22,271 nt of DNA from positions 1 to 22,271 of the forward strand of contig JBIPLJ010000067.1 in assembly GCA_044368415.1 (NCBI GenBank), read 5' to 3'. Source of the stretch: UBA4615 sp044368415 (lineage in GTDB: Bacteria; Pseudomonadota; Gammaproteobacteria; Burkholderiales; Burkholderiaceae_E). The position numbers and the translations under genes are program-made. The stretch's first letter is position 1; each line of letters starts with the position of its first letter. This document shows, piece after piece, positions 1 through 8,557 of this stretch. The notes beneath the pieces are model-generated. The model was not told the origin of the DNA. It saw only the letters and a program-made list of their open reading frames with translations, and ran no database searches.

Positions 1-582
1 CGCGGCCAGGTCGAGGTGATCTCCAGCGTCGAGCGCGACCGCCGTCCGGTGTTCCGCGACCTGCGCTGGGGCGTGTACGTGACCTTCGCCGGCGACACCG
101 ACTACGTGCGCCGCTGCTTCAAGGAGTACGGGCTGCACACCGACGCCAGCGGCAACTTCACCGCGATGTACAAGCCCTACCACCTGATCGGGCTGGAGCT
201 CGGTATCAGCGTCGCCTCGGTGGGGCTGCGCCGCGAGCCGACCGGTGCGGCCGACGGCTGGCGCGGCGACGTGGTGGCCACCGCCAAGCGCGACCTGAAG
301 GCCGGCGAGACGCTCGACGGCGAAGGCGGCTTCACGGTCTACGGCAAGCTCATGCCGGCGACCGACTCGCTCGCCGCCGGCGGACTGCCGCTCGGGCTGG
401 CGCACGGCGTGAAGCTCACGAAGGCCGTGGCCGCAGGCCGTCCGGTCCGCTGGGCCGACGTGGCGATCGACGAGACGCAGCCGGCGGTGGCGTTCCGCCG
501 CGAGATGGAGCGGACCTTCGGCGCCGCCCTCAGCGGTGCATCGTCGCGGCCGCGATCGTCGCGAGCCCGAGCGCGAGGTTGA
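1..582 (+). CDS. COG4091-type NAD(P)-dependent oxidoreductase with C-terminal SAF domain (5' partial)
   Basis: The reading frame is open from the first base of the window (first codons R-G-Q-V-E-V), so the gene starts upstream and only about 193 C-terminal residues are seen. The visible part matches the end of the 'predicted homoserine dehydrogenase with SAF domain' family (COG4091): a YKPYHLIGLE stretch, then a beta-rich SAF-like segment (GDVVATAKRDLKAGE, VYGKLMPA), then GLPLGLAHGVKLTKAV and a WADVAID motif near the end. The N-terminal Rossmann NAD(P) domain of the family would lie outside the window. The substrate is not known from sequence; family members are cytosolic dehydrogenases. The last 53 bases overlap the convergent CopD-like gene, and the Arg/Ser-rich C-terminal tail (about 20 residues) falls in this overlap. 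The family call is fairly secure, the reaction is not. Confidence 0.8.
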   Translation, partial: RGQVEVISSVERDRRPVFRDLRWGVYVTFAGDTDYVRRCFKEYGLHTDASGNFTAMYKPYHLIGLELGISVASVGLRREPTGAADGWRGDVVATAKRDLKAGETLDGEGGFTVYGKLMPATDSLAAGGLPLGLAHGVKLTKAVAAGRPVRWADVAIDETQPAVAFRREMERTFGAALSGASSRPRSSRARARG

Positions 583-973
583 CCATCACCAGCGTCCGGA
601 TGCGGCCGAGTCCTGCGGCCGCATCCGGGTAGCGCTGCTCGGCGACCGCGCGCCGCACCTTCGGGAACACCCCGTGGGCGATCACGACGAACACCACCGT
701 CATCACGGCCGCGATGCCGGCCATCGCGTGCCAGCCGGGCGGTGCGCTGGCCGCACCCACCTGCCAGAAGCGCGTCAGACCCGTCGCCCACAGCAGCACG
801 ACCGCCAGCGCGATCCAGCGCAGGAAGCGACCGAGCGCACCCGCCAGCAGCGGCACCCGCTGCGGCGGAGGCAGCTCCATCGCGGCGGGGCGCAGGCAGA
901 ACTGCATGAAGAACATGCCACCGACCCAGACGGCGGCCGAGGCGACGTGGACGAACGCGAGCACGGATTCCAT
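530..973 (-). CDS. CopD-like four-helix membrane protein
   Basis: A 147-residue integral membrane protein. Four hydrophobic segments are visible at about residues 4-26, 50-68, 84-100 and 126-143. The first carries HVASAAVWVGGMFF, the His-spaced W-x-GG pattern typical of CopD-domain proteins of the inner membrane, some of which are linked to copper handling. An HG pair after the third helix (VIAHGVFPK) is also typical. The ATG at 971-973 was chosen because it puts the first helix directly at the N terminus; an in-frame upstream extension would add an arginine-rich, non-membrane leader lying antisense to the divergent ligase gene. It stands alone, convergent with the SAF-domain gene and divergent from the acyl-CoA ligase. 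Copper transport is a family label, not shown here. Confidence 0.75.
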   Translation of the reverse strand: MESVLAFVHVASAAVWVGGMFFMQFCLRPAAMELPPPQRVPLLAGALGRFLRWIALAVVLLWATGLTRFWQVGAASAPPGWHAMAGIAAVMTVVFVVIAHGVFPKVRRAVAEQRYPDAAAGLGRIRTLVMVNLALGLATIAAATMHR

Positions 974-1091
974 GGATCGGAGTCTGACACAGGGCCCCCG
1001 TCCGGCCGGCCATGACACCGCGCTGCGGATCGGCGACACTCGGGCACACCCCACGCACGCGGTCCGAAGGCCGTGGCCCGAGAGGAGACCG

Positions 1092-2663
1092 ATGGAGATC
1101 TCGACCCTGGACATGTCCCGGCGGCAGGCCCGTGAGCGGCCCGATGCCGTGGCCTGGGCCGCACCCGACCGCGACTGGACCTTCGGCGCGGTGGAGCGGC
1201 TGACAAACCGGCTGGCGAACGCGCTGCGCTCGCTCGGCATCGGCCGCGGCGACCGGGTCGCGATCCTCACGAAGCACCAGCCCGAGTGCGCGATGCTCAT
1301 CCAGGCCGCGCAGAAGATCGGCGCGGTCTGCATGCCGGTGAACTGGCGGCTCGCGCCGCCCGAGGTGCGCTACATCGTCGGCGACGGACAGGCGGCCTTC
1401 CTGATGGTCGACCCGGAGTTCGAGGCGGTGGCCGCCGCGCTCGACGCGCCCACGCTGCGCGCCACGGTCGCGACGCGCACGGGCGGCACGCTGCCCGCGT
1501 GGGAGGACTGGACCGCCGGCCAGCCCGACACCGACCCGGGCTTCGCACCCGGCCCCGACGACATCGCGCTGCAGCTCTACTCGTCGGGCACCACCGGCCT
1601 GCCCAAGGGCGTCGAGCTGTCGCACCGTGCGATGGCGCACTCGCACGTCAACGGCGTCTCGCAGGAATGGGCGTACGACCCGCTGGTGCACGTGAACCTC
1701 AACGTGCTGCCGGCCTTCCACATCGCGGGCGCCGGTGTCGCGCTGATGACGCACGCCTTCGGCGGGCGCAGCATCACGATGCCCGACTTCGACCCGGTGA
1801 CCGCACTCGATGCGATCGAGCGCGAGGGCGTCACGCACGCCTTCCTCGTGCCGGCGATGATCCAGTTCATGCTGCAGGTGCCGGGCGTCGAGACCCGGAA
1901 CCTGTCGTCGCTGCGGATGATCTCGTACGGCGCCTCGCCGATCAGCGACCGTGTGCTGACCGAGGCGATGCGCGTCTTCCGATGCGGCTTCCTGCAGGTC
2001 TACGGTCTGACCGAGACCTGCGGCGCGGTCACCGCGCTGCGCGCCGATGACCATGCGACCACCGGCCCGAAGGCCGCGCTGCTGCGCTCGGCCGGCCAGC
2101 CGATGACCGACGTCGAGGTGCGTGTCGTGCGCCCGGGCACCCGCGAGGACTGCGCGGACGACGAGGTCGGCGAACTGTGGATCCGCTCGCCCAAGAACAT
2201 GACGGGCTACTGGCGCAAGCCCGACGCGACCGCCGAGTCCTTCGAACCCGGCGCCCCCGGCGAGCCGCCCTGGTTCCGCACCGGCGACGCCGGCTACTGG
2301 CGGGACGGCTACCTGTTCCTGCACGACCGGCTCAAGGACATGATCGTGTCGGAGGGCGAGAACATCTATCCGGCCGAGGTCGAGAACGCGCTGATGCAGC
2401 ACCCGGCGGTGGCCGACGGTGCGGTGATCGGCGTGCCCGACGAGCGCTGGGGCGAGGCGGTCAAGGCGGTGGTCGTGCTCAGGCCGGGCGTGCCGGCAGA
2501 CCCCGCGTCGATCATCACGTGGATGCGCAAGCGCATCGCCCACTACAAGTGCCCCAAGAGCGTCGACGTCGTCGACGCCATCCCGCGCAACCCGAGCGGC
2601 AAGATCCTCAAGCGCGTGCTGCGCGAGCCCTACTGGGCGGGCCGCGACCGCCGGATCGCCTGA
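1092..2663 (+). CDS. Acyl-CoA synthetase (class I AMP-forming ligase)
   Basis: A 523-residue ANL-superfamily ligase that activates a carboxylic acid to an acyl-adenylate and then to its CoA thioester in the cytosol. Visible motifs in order: the P-loop-like A3 motif YSSGTTGLPKG (163-173), A5 YGLTE (304-308), A7 RTGD (396-399), the hinge and A8 region DRLKDMIVSEGENIYP, and the A10 lysine in NPSGKILKR (Lys504). Length is normal for fatty- or aryl-acid CoA ligases. The ATG at 1092 is preceded by AGGAG at 1083-1087 and begins where family proteins begin; an upstream in-frame ATG would add about 126 low-complexity residues overlapping the CopD-like gene. The SMP-30-family gene follows 27 bases downstream and is probably cotranscribed. 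The acid substrate cannot be read from the sequence. Confidence 0.9.
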   Translation: MEISTLDMSRRQARERPDAVAWAAPDRDWTFGAVERLTNRLANALRSLGIGRGDRVAILTKHQPECAMLIQAAQKIGAVCMPVNWRLAPPEVRYIVGDGQAAFLMVDPEFEAVAAALDAPTLRATVATRTGGTLPAWEDWTAGQPDTDPGFAPGPDDIALQLYSSGTTGLPKGVELSHRAMAHSHVNGVSQEWAYDPLVHVNLNVLPAFHIAGAGVALMTHAFGGRSITMPDFDPVTALDAIEREGVTHAFLVPAMIQFMLQVPGVETRNLSSLRMISYGASPISDRVLTEAMRVFRCGFLQVYGLTETCGAVTALRADDHATTGPKAALLRSAGQPMTDVEVRVVRPGTREDCADDEVGELWIRSPKNMTGYWRKPDATAESFEPGAPGEPPWFRTGDAGYWRDGYLFLHDRLKDMIVSEGENIYPAEVENALMQHPAVADGAVIGVPDERWGEAVKAVVVLRPGVPADPASIITWMRKRIAHYKCPKSVDVVDAIPRNPSGKILKRVLREPYWAGRDRRIA

Positions 2664-2690
2664 CACCGACACGACCCTGGAGACGCTGCG

Positions 2691-3620
2691 ATGACCCCTG
2701 TGATCCGAGAGATCGCCACCGGACTGAAGTTCCCCGAGGGGCCGATCGCCCTGCCCGACGGCGACGTGCTGCTGGTGGAGATCGCACGCGGCACGCTGTC
2801 GCGCGTCAAGCCCGACGGCCGCGTGGAGGTCGTCGCGCATACCGGCGGCGGCCCGAACGGGGCGGCCATGGGACCGGACGGCAAGGTCTGGATCTGCAAC
2901 AACGGCGGCTTCCAGTGGATCGACATGGGCGGCGGACGGATGCGTCCCGCGCACCAGCCGCACGACTACTCGGGCGGACGCATCGAGCGGGTGGACCTTG
3001 CCACCGGTGCGGTCGAGGTGGTCTACACGCACGGCCCGAACGGCCCGCTGCGCGGCCCGAACGACCTGGTCTTCGATACCGACGGCGGCCTCTGGTTCAC
3101 CGATCTCGGCAAGACCCGCCCGCGCGACCTCGACTACGGCGCGGTCTACTACGCCCGGCCCGACGGCTCGTCGATCGTCGAGGTGGTGCAGCCGATGCTG
3201 ACCCCGAACGGCATCGGCCTGTCGCCCGACGGCAAGCGCCTCTATGTCGCGGAGACCCGTGCGGGACGGCTCTGGGCCTGGGACATCGAGGGACCGGGCA
3301 AGCTGGGCAAGCAGCCCTTCCCGTCGCCGTGGGGCGGAACGCTGATGGTCGACATGTCGACCTACCGGCTCTTCGACTCGCTGGCGGTGGACGCGGCGGG
3401 CAATGTCTGCATCGCCTCGCTGATGGAGGGCGGCATCACGGTGGTCTCGCCCGAGGGCGGCGAGCTCGAGTTCATCCCGATGCCCGACGTCTACACGACC
3501 AACTTGTGCTTCGGCGGCGCGGGGCTGAAGACCGCGTTCGTCACGCTGTCGACCACCGGCAAGCTGGTGTCGATCGACTGGCCGCGGGCGGGGACGCCGC
3601 TGAACTTCCTGAACGGCTGA
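2691..3620 (+). CDS. SMP-30/gluconolactonase/LRE family hydrolase
   Basis: A 309-residue six-bladed beta-propeller protein of the SMP-30/gluconolactonase family (COG3386), whose members are metal-dependent lactonases or related hydrolases. Candidate metal ligands sit in the expected places: Glu16 in KFPEGP, Asn124 in RGPNDLVFD, Asn173 in LTPNGIGLSPDG, and Asp229 in the FDSLAVD stretch. Repeated blade signatures (PDGKVWI, TDGGLWFTD, AAGNVCIA) are clear. No signal peptide is seen, so it is likely cytosolic. The start ATG has GGAG at 2679-2682. It follows the acyl-CoA ligase by 27 bases, which suggests one transcript and possibly a pathway in which a lactone or cyclic ester is opened and the acid activated. 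That link is inference, and the actual substrate is unknown. Confidence 0.85.
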   Translation: MTPVIREIATGLKFPEGPIALPDGDVLLVEIARGTLSRVKPDGRVEVVAHTGGGPNGAAMGPDGKVWICNNGGFQWIDMGGGRMRPAHQPHDYSGGRIERVDLATGAVEVVYTHGPNGPLRGPNDLVFDTDGGLWFTDLGKTRPRDLDYGAVYYARPDGSSIVEVVQPMLTPNGIGLSPDGKRLYVAETRAGRLWAWDIEGPGKLGKQPFPSPWGGTLMVDMSTYRLFDSLAVDAAGNVCIASLMEGGITVVSPEGGELEFIPMPDVYTTNLCFGGAGLKTAFVTLSTTGKLVSIDWPRAGTPLNFLNG

Positions 3621-3660
3621 GGCGTCGAGGCTAGGCCAGTCCGGCAGGCTCGCAATTGCC

Positions 3661-6384
3661 TCAGAGTTGCCGAATCTTGGTCAGGGCATCAGAAAGCCGC
3701 TCAGCGCCGTCAATGGGGTTGTTCTCGAAGACCATCATGTATCGGTAGTCGCGGCCCGCCTTGGCCTCCCACAGCTTGCCAAGCTTCAGCTTCAGTTCGG
3801 AGTCGTTGTTGTCGCGGTCATCGCCCTTCGTCTCAAGGGCAATGACCCGACCAGCCTTGGTCTTCACGATAAAGTCGGGGTAGTGGTTCAAGAAGCCATT
3901 GATCCGGAAACCCTTTCCCCGAGACCCGTTTCGATGCCACCATTGAATGCTGTCGAGGTTGGCTACATCGTTGATCAACCGCCGCTCGAAGTCGCCCATG
4001 GCGGCCTCGGTAACATACAAGCTTTTGGGCACGGCCGATGCGTTCGCGCTGGGCGTGATCGACTCCGGTAGCGCATAGCCAGGCTGCACTACGATACGGT
4101 CCACGTCGAGCATGTCCGTGAAGGTCTTCAGCGCATGCGCGTTGGCCAGCGTCGTGATTTTCTGCTTGATCTTGCGAACGTAGGCCACGTCGCGTTCGAT
4201 GCAGTCGCGGATTTGCTCTACATTCATGCCCATCACAACGCGACGGATGTACTCCTTCACCTCAGAGTCCGTGATCGGATACAGGTTGCCCACCAGGTCC
4301 GATAAACGAGACACGAGGTTCATTACCTGGCTTTCATGCGAAAGCGAAAGCAGGTATTCAGTGAACTTCACCCGCTCGCGGGCGACCAGCTTGAACGCAC
4401 GAGGCGCATAGTTTTCGTCGCCCAGTTGCTCCAGGTCTACGCGGTAGACCTCGGTTTCAACATCCTCGAAGGAAATCGTCGCGTCGGCTTGAGAAAGACG
4501 GAACTCCTTCAGCAACTCCTCGCGCTCGAATACTTGATAAGGCTGCCCCTCCTCAAAGAAACCGCCGTTCCGCACTCGGATGAAGAACTGCGGCATTCGC
4601 AAAGCCAATGCCTCGTCGCGGAAGGTATCTTTGACCTTGTGTCGGTTCATCTTGTCTTCCAACTCTGGTGAAGCGTCCTCGTTGCTGGCTCGGGCCTTCT
4701 CCTCGAACGCTTGGTTCTCGGCGAGTGCGCGGGCCTTGATGTCCGCCACGAAGGCCGTGCTGGCGGATGCGGCATCCGGCATAGCGGCAGCGGCTTCTGT
4801 CATCCCGGAGCTTGCCGTGTCGGTGGACACGAACGATGCGGCGGTCTCCCAATCGGGCGATACGCCGCTTACGTCTAGGTCGTCGGAAGGTCCTGCCTGG
4901 TCTTCGGCCGCATCCGATTCGAAGAGACCGACTAGAGTCGACTGTGATGCGCCAATCTCTCCCGCCAGGCCTGAGGTTCCGGCGGCCTGAGTGTCGATGG
5001 CGCGGTAGTCCTTGTCCGAGAAACCAGCCCGGTTCAGGCCCTTCACGACGCTTTGCAGCGTGTCCATGAAGCGGTTGCTGGCTGTGAACACGTAGGACAG
5101 ATTCAACAGTTCGTGGCCGTGTTGCATCACATGCGGCATGCGCAGCACCCGGCCAAGAATCTGCTCCACGTCCACGGCTGAAGTCTTGTCGGCCAACGAC
5201 GCCAGGATGTACGCAAATGGGCAGTCCCAGCCTTCCTTGAGTGCGTTTACGGTGATGATGAAGCGCACGGGGCAATCCCGGCTCATCAGGTCTACACCCT
5301 TCAACTCGTTGATATCGGCCGTCTTGATCTTGATCTGCTCGGCCGGAATATTCAGCTCGACCAGTTTCTCCCGGATCTTCTCGAAGGTGGTGTTGTCGTC
5401 ATCGGTACGGGGCTGGGCTTGAAAGAGCACAATCGGACGGATGTGCTTGCCGCCCTTCGATTCTTCCTGCTTGGCCAGGTCTTCGAGCTGCCTGCGCAGG
5501 ATCAGGGCCGACTCGATGACCTCGCCCTTGCTGCTGCGATTGGCCACGATCACAGGAAGCTTGACCATGTGCTGCTTCTTCAGCGCCAGCGCATCGACGT
5601 AGCTGATGATGTTACTGTTATTACGCGGCGTGGCGGTCAGGTCGAGGATGAAGTCTGGGTTCAGGTTCTTCAGCATCTCAACCGACAACTGGCTCTCAGC
5701 GTTGTGGCTCTCATCCACCACTACTACCGGCCGTAGCCTACGAATCACGTTGATCAGCGCCGAAGCATCGTGCTCCGGCAGTAGCGAATTATCGGGATCG
5801 TCTTGCTCAGGCTGGAGGAAGGATGCGAGATTGCCGTTTTCTTGGAAGATCTTTCGGTCTTCCTTGTTCCGAGCTCGAAGCGAGTCAAAGCTCATCACGA
5901 CAATAGACAACTGCTCTTGCGCTGTGTCGTAAGAGAACCCGGCGCCCATCAGCAGATCTCGCTTTTCATAAACCGTAACGCGGTGCCGAAACAACTGATC
6001 GAGGCGCTTGCGGTACGGGTGCGCTGGGCTGGCCAATGCCTGCACCGTCTGGTCCAGGATGGTGAGTGACGGCACCATCCACACAACCATCTTCGGGCGC
6101 CGGGGTGTGCGTTTCGCCAAGGCGGTGAACGTGGTAACGAGCGCGTTCACGGCAATGAAGGTCTTGCCGCCAGCGGTTGGCACCTTCACGCAGATGTGGG
6201 GCACGCCGGGCACCGTGTTCTTATATGAATCCATACCAGGATGGCCGCCTTCGTTGCCCACCCGAACGCCTTTGCTGACCCAGTAGTTGTTGAAGGCTTG
6301 TGCCAAGTTGGGCGTGCAGTCCAGCACCTCGAGGTAGGCGGCCAGATCCTTTAGCACGCGGGTCTGATAGTCCTTGAGTTCCAT
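3661..6384 (-). CDS. res: Type III restriction-modification system, Res (helicase-endonuclease) subunit
   Basis: A 907-residue restriction subunit. The N-terminal half is an SF2 ATPase: an early YQ at 6-7, motif I PTAGGKT (69-75), motif II DESH (224-227), motif III TAT (250-252) and motif VI QILGRVLR (408-415). The C-terminal end carries a PD-(D/E)xK nuclease: PD at 836-837 and E-T-K at 851-853. This architecture is that of type III Res, which translocates or slides on DNA with Mod and cuts when two head-to-head unmethylated sites meet. Between the helicase and the later domains lies an Ala/Ser/Asp-rich segment (about residues 475-575) that looks like a flexible linker. It starts 30 bases after the mod stop codon, so the two are one operon. 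All catalytic motifs are intact. Base composition is lower in GC than the flanking genes. Confidence 0.93.
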   Translation of the reverse strand: MELKDYQTRVLKDLAAYLEVLDCTPNLAQAFNNYWVSKGVRVGNEGGHPGMDSYKNTVPGVPHICVKVPTAGGKTFIAVNALVTTFTALAKRTPRRPKMVVWMVPSLTILDQTVQALASPAHPYRKRLDQLFRHRVTVYEKRDLLMGAGFSYDTAQEQLSIVVMSFDSLRARNKEDRKIFQENGNLASFLQPEQDDPDNSLLPEHDASALINVIRRLRPVVVVDESHNAESQLSVEMLKNLNPDFILDLTATPRNNSNIISYVDALALKKQHMVKLPVIVANRSSKGEVIESALILRRQLEDLAKQEESKGGKHIRPIVLFQAQPRTDDDNTTFEKIREKLVELNIPAEQIKIKTADINELKGVDLMSRDCPVRFIITVNALKEGWDCPFAYILASLADKTSAVDVEQILGRVLRMPHVMQHGHELLNLSYVFTASNRFMDTLQSVVKGLNRAGFSDKDYRAIDTQAAGTSGLAGEIGASQSTLVGLFESDAAEDQAGPSDDLDVSGVSPDWETAASFVSTDTASSGMTEAAAAMPDAASASTAFVADIKARALAENQAFEEKARASNEDASPELEDKMNRHKVKDTFRDEALALRMPQFFIRVRNGGFFEEGQPYQVFEREELLKEFRLSQADATISFEDVETEVYRVDLEQLGDENYAPRAFKLVARERVKFTEYLLSLSHESQVMNLVSRLSDLVGNLYPITDSEVKEYIRRVVMGMNVEQIRDCIERDVAYVRKIKQKITTLANAHALKTFTDMLDVDRIVVQPGYALPESITPSANASAVPKSLYVTEAAMGDFERRLINDVANLDSIQWWHRNGSRGKGFRINGFLNHYPDFIVKTKAGRVIALETKGDDRDNNDSELKLKLGKLWEAKAGRDYRYMMVFENNPIDGAERLSDALTKIRQL

Positions 6385-6414
6385 GACGTCTGTTGCCGCT
6401 CTTGTTCGTGTGGG

Positions 6415-8118
6415 TTAGAAGCGTGTGATATCCCGAGGAATCTTTTTGAAGATTATTCCGTGTCTGGCCATGAAGTCTGCCGACAGCAGGCATCGGTCCG
6501 CATAAATAATGACCGTGCCGGGCCTATTCGCACTAGTGATGCCGCCGAAGCGGAGGCCAGCCAGGAAGTCCATGTCGAGGCTGGTCGCGCGTTCAGGCTC
6601 GTAGTTGAAGATCCACATCGTTTCCTTGCTCAAACCGAGCAGGTAAGGGCTGTGGGGGTTCTCGGAGGACGTTCGCGCGTCGGCCGGTATGCCTTCGCTG
6701 TAGGCCACGTAACCCCTGATGGCACCGGTGCCGACGGCCTCGTTGAGGTTGTCGTCGGGCAGAAACATCGGTTCGCCGACTGTGTAGTAGTCGAAGCCCC
6801 CGCCGAGGCCTTTAACCGCCTTGTTACCGGGTCCGTAGCCAGTGACCACCCTGCGAACACGCTCAGCGGTGATTGAATCTGCATATTCGCCGAGTTCGAT
6901 CAATATGAAGCGCCTACCGCCATGGTCCTGTGCATTCAATTTTAGTACTGCGTGAGCAGTGGTTCCTGAACCGGCAAAAGAGTCAAGAACGATGTCGCCA
7001 GGGTCGGTCGCGAATCCAAGTAACTCCTCTAACAATACCGAAGGCTTTGGGTAGTCGAAAGGCCGCATGCTTTCGGTGAATATATTCTTGACCTCGTTTG
7101 TTCCGGATCTACCATCCAGCTCGATTACCGACGGCAGTTTGGATTTGTAGTCCTTGACGTAAAGCTTCAACTCAACCAGCTTGGTTTCGTCTTTACCAAA
7201 CAAAATTCGGTCGGCGGCCAGAAGGTCCCGCATCGTGTCGAACGGGAAGCGATAACCCATGAGCGGTTCCTTGCACGCCTTCTTTGTTACGGGGTGCAAT
7301 ACGTCGTATCTGTAGCCTTCCTTTCCTGGGTTGTGGACACTGCGGCTACCCGTATAAATGCCGTCTGCATCGATGAACTTGTAGTCCTTAAAGGGCCAAA
7401 TCTCTGGTTTATGATCGCGAAACCACTTGGAATAGGCGGCCTGTAGCTTCTTCTTGTCGGCGTATTCTGCGGCTAATTGCTCGCCAAGCTCGATCAGCCG
7501 CTGTTTCGCATCCAGGTACGGCGACTTCCAAACCGGATTCAGTGCGGACTTGCTCTTGGCAAAGCAGAGCACGTATTCATGCTCAAGACTGATGTTGGTC
7601 GGGTTGTTGTCTGTGACATTTCGCCATGCAACCTCCCCCACCCAGTTCCCTGCTCCGAAAATCTCCTCAAGCAATAACTTGAAGGTCGCCATTTCGTTGC
7701 GGTCAATGCTCGCAAATAGAACTCCCTCTGGCTGCAGCAGTCGGTGCAGGAGCCTCAGCCTGGGATACATCATGCAGAGCCATTTGTCGTGGCGCGACAG
7801 GTCCTCGCCTTCCTTGCCAACAACCTGTCCCAGCCAACGCTTCATCTTTGGGTCGTTGACGGCATCGTTATATACCCAGCCCTCGTTGCCGGTGTTATAC
7901 GGCGGGTCGATATAGATGCATTTCACCTTGCCCTCAAACTCGGGCAGCAAGCTTTTCAGGGCTTCAAGGTTGTCGCCGTGAATGATGCGGTTATCCGTGC
8001 TGTTCGCAGGCAGTCCAGCGGGCGCGTTGAATGTTGAGATCTTATTGAGCACCCGAAACTGCACGTCGTGATGGTGGTTCACCACCTTGTGTTTTCCTAC
8101 CCATTGCAATGTTGGCAT
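6415..8118 (-). CDS. mod: Type III restriction-modification system, Mod (adenine-N6 DNA methyltransferase) subunit
   Basis: A 567-residue beta-class DNA methyltransferase. The catalytic motif IV DPPYNTG (71-77) comes before the SAM-binding motif I DSFAGSGTT (379-387), the order that defines the beta class used by type III Mod proteins. The region between them should hold the target-recognition domain that fixes the site for both modification and cutting. Mod methylates one strand of an asymmetric site and forms the complex with Res, whose gene follows 30 bases downstream. The ATG at 8116-8118 fits the family N terminus (WVGKHKVVNHHHDV) but has no clear Shine-Dalgarno sequence, only an A-rich leader. 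No simple-sequence tract suggesting phase variation was found in the gene. The recognition site cannot be predicted. It is somewhat shorter than classical Mod proteins, but both key motifs are intact. Confidence 0.93.
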   Translation of the reverse strand: MPTLQWVGKHKVVNHHHDVQFRVLNKISTFNAPAGLPANSTDNRIIHGDNLEALKSLLPEFEGKVKCIYIDPPYNTGNEGWVYNDAVNDPKMKRWLGQVVGKEGEDLSRHDKWLCMMYPRLRLLHRLLQPEGVLFASIDRNEMATFKLLLEEIFGAGNWVGEVAWRNVTDNNPTNISLEHEYVLCFAKSKSALNPVWKSPYLDAKQRLIELGEQLAAEYADKKKLQAAYSKWFRDHKPEIWPFKDYKFIDADGIYTGSRSVHNPGKEGYRYDVLHPVTKKACKEPLMGYRFPFDTMRDLLAADRILFGKDETKLVELKLYVKDYKSKLPSVIELDGRSGTNEVKNIFTESMRPFDYPKPSVLLEELLGFATDPGDIVLDSFAGSGTTAHAVLKLNAQDHGGRRFILIELGEYADSITAERVRRVVTGYGPGNKAVKGLGGGFDYYTVGEPMFLPDDNLNEAVGTGAIRGYVAYSEGIPADARTSSENPHSPYLLGLSKETMWIFNYEPERATSLDMDFLAGLRFGGITSANRPGTVIIYADRCLLSADFMARHGIIFKKIPRDITRF

Positions 8119-8170
8119 GTTTTTCGGTTAAATTGGTCAGGGACTGGCGACAGGCTTCACGGAGCAGCCC

Positions 8171-8557
8171 TCAGGCGCCCGGCCAGAGTTTGGCGAAGTC
8201 AAACGACAGTTGGCGGTGATGCCGAATGGACAGCAGGTACACGGAGGACTTGCCCTTCGTGGAAGCATCCACCACCGCATAGAGCATCAAGTAGTCGCCG
8301 TGCAGGTACTCACGCAGCGAATCCGGTGCGCCGGCTGGCAGCGCAGCCAACTGCGCCAGCGCCTCGGCCGACTGGGGCGGGTTGACGAGGTAGCGCCGCC
8401 CGATGCGCGGGAAGCGCCGCAGGTTGGGGATGACAGTGGCGCGCAGTTCGGCCAGCAGCTCATCGAAGGCAACGCCGGCATCCGCCTCGACCACGAACGC
8501 CTCGATGGCGTCCAGGCGCTCCAGGAAACTCGCGGTCAGCTCGACTCGGTACAACAA
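8171..8557 (-). CDS. RelE/ParE-family toxin
   Basis: A 128-residue small basic protein with RelE/ParE-superfamily features: a helical N-terminal half, FPRIGRRY (49-56), REYLHGDYLMLYAV (82-95) and a closing strand VYLLSIRHHRQLSFDF (106-121). ParE members poison gyrase and RelE members cleave mRNA; the sequence alone does not decide between them, though the pattern looks more ParE-like. The best start is a TTG at 8557 that directly abuts the TGA of the antitoxin gene (TGA-TTG-TTG on the minus strand), so translation is probably coupled to the antitoxin. No ATG sits at the right place. It is the second gene of a toxin-antitoxin pair next to the type III restriction genes. The C-terminal tail SFDFAKLWPGA looks complete. 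Confidence 0.85.
   Translation of the reverse strand: MLYRVELTASFLERLDAIEAFVVEADAGVAFDELLAELRATVIPNLRRFPRIGRRYLVNPPQSAEALAQLAALPAGAPDSLREYLHGDYLMLYAVVDASTKGKSSVYLLSIRHHRQLSFDFAKLWPGA

Noticed and set aside
339..3032. An 897-codon open frame on the minus strand across the ligase and CopD region
   Set aside because: It is His/Arg/Ala/Asp-rich with no domain pattern and lies antisense to the well-supported ligase and SMP-30-family genes. Long empty frames like this are expected opposite GC-rich coding sequence.
3621..3660. A bidirectional terminator between the SMP-30-family gene and res
   Set aside because: The 40 bases show only 3-4 base-pair arms and no T runs, so no hairpin can be supported.
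6415..8118. Phase-variable simple repeats in mod, as in some pathogens' type III systems
   Set aside because: No homopolymer run or tandem short repeat of useful length was found in the gene or its leader.
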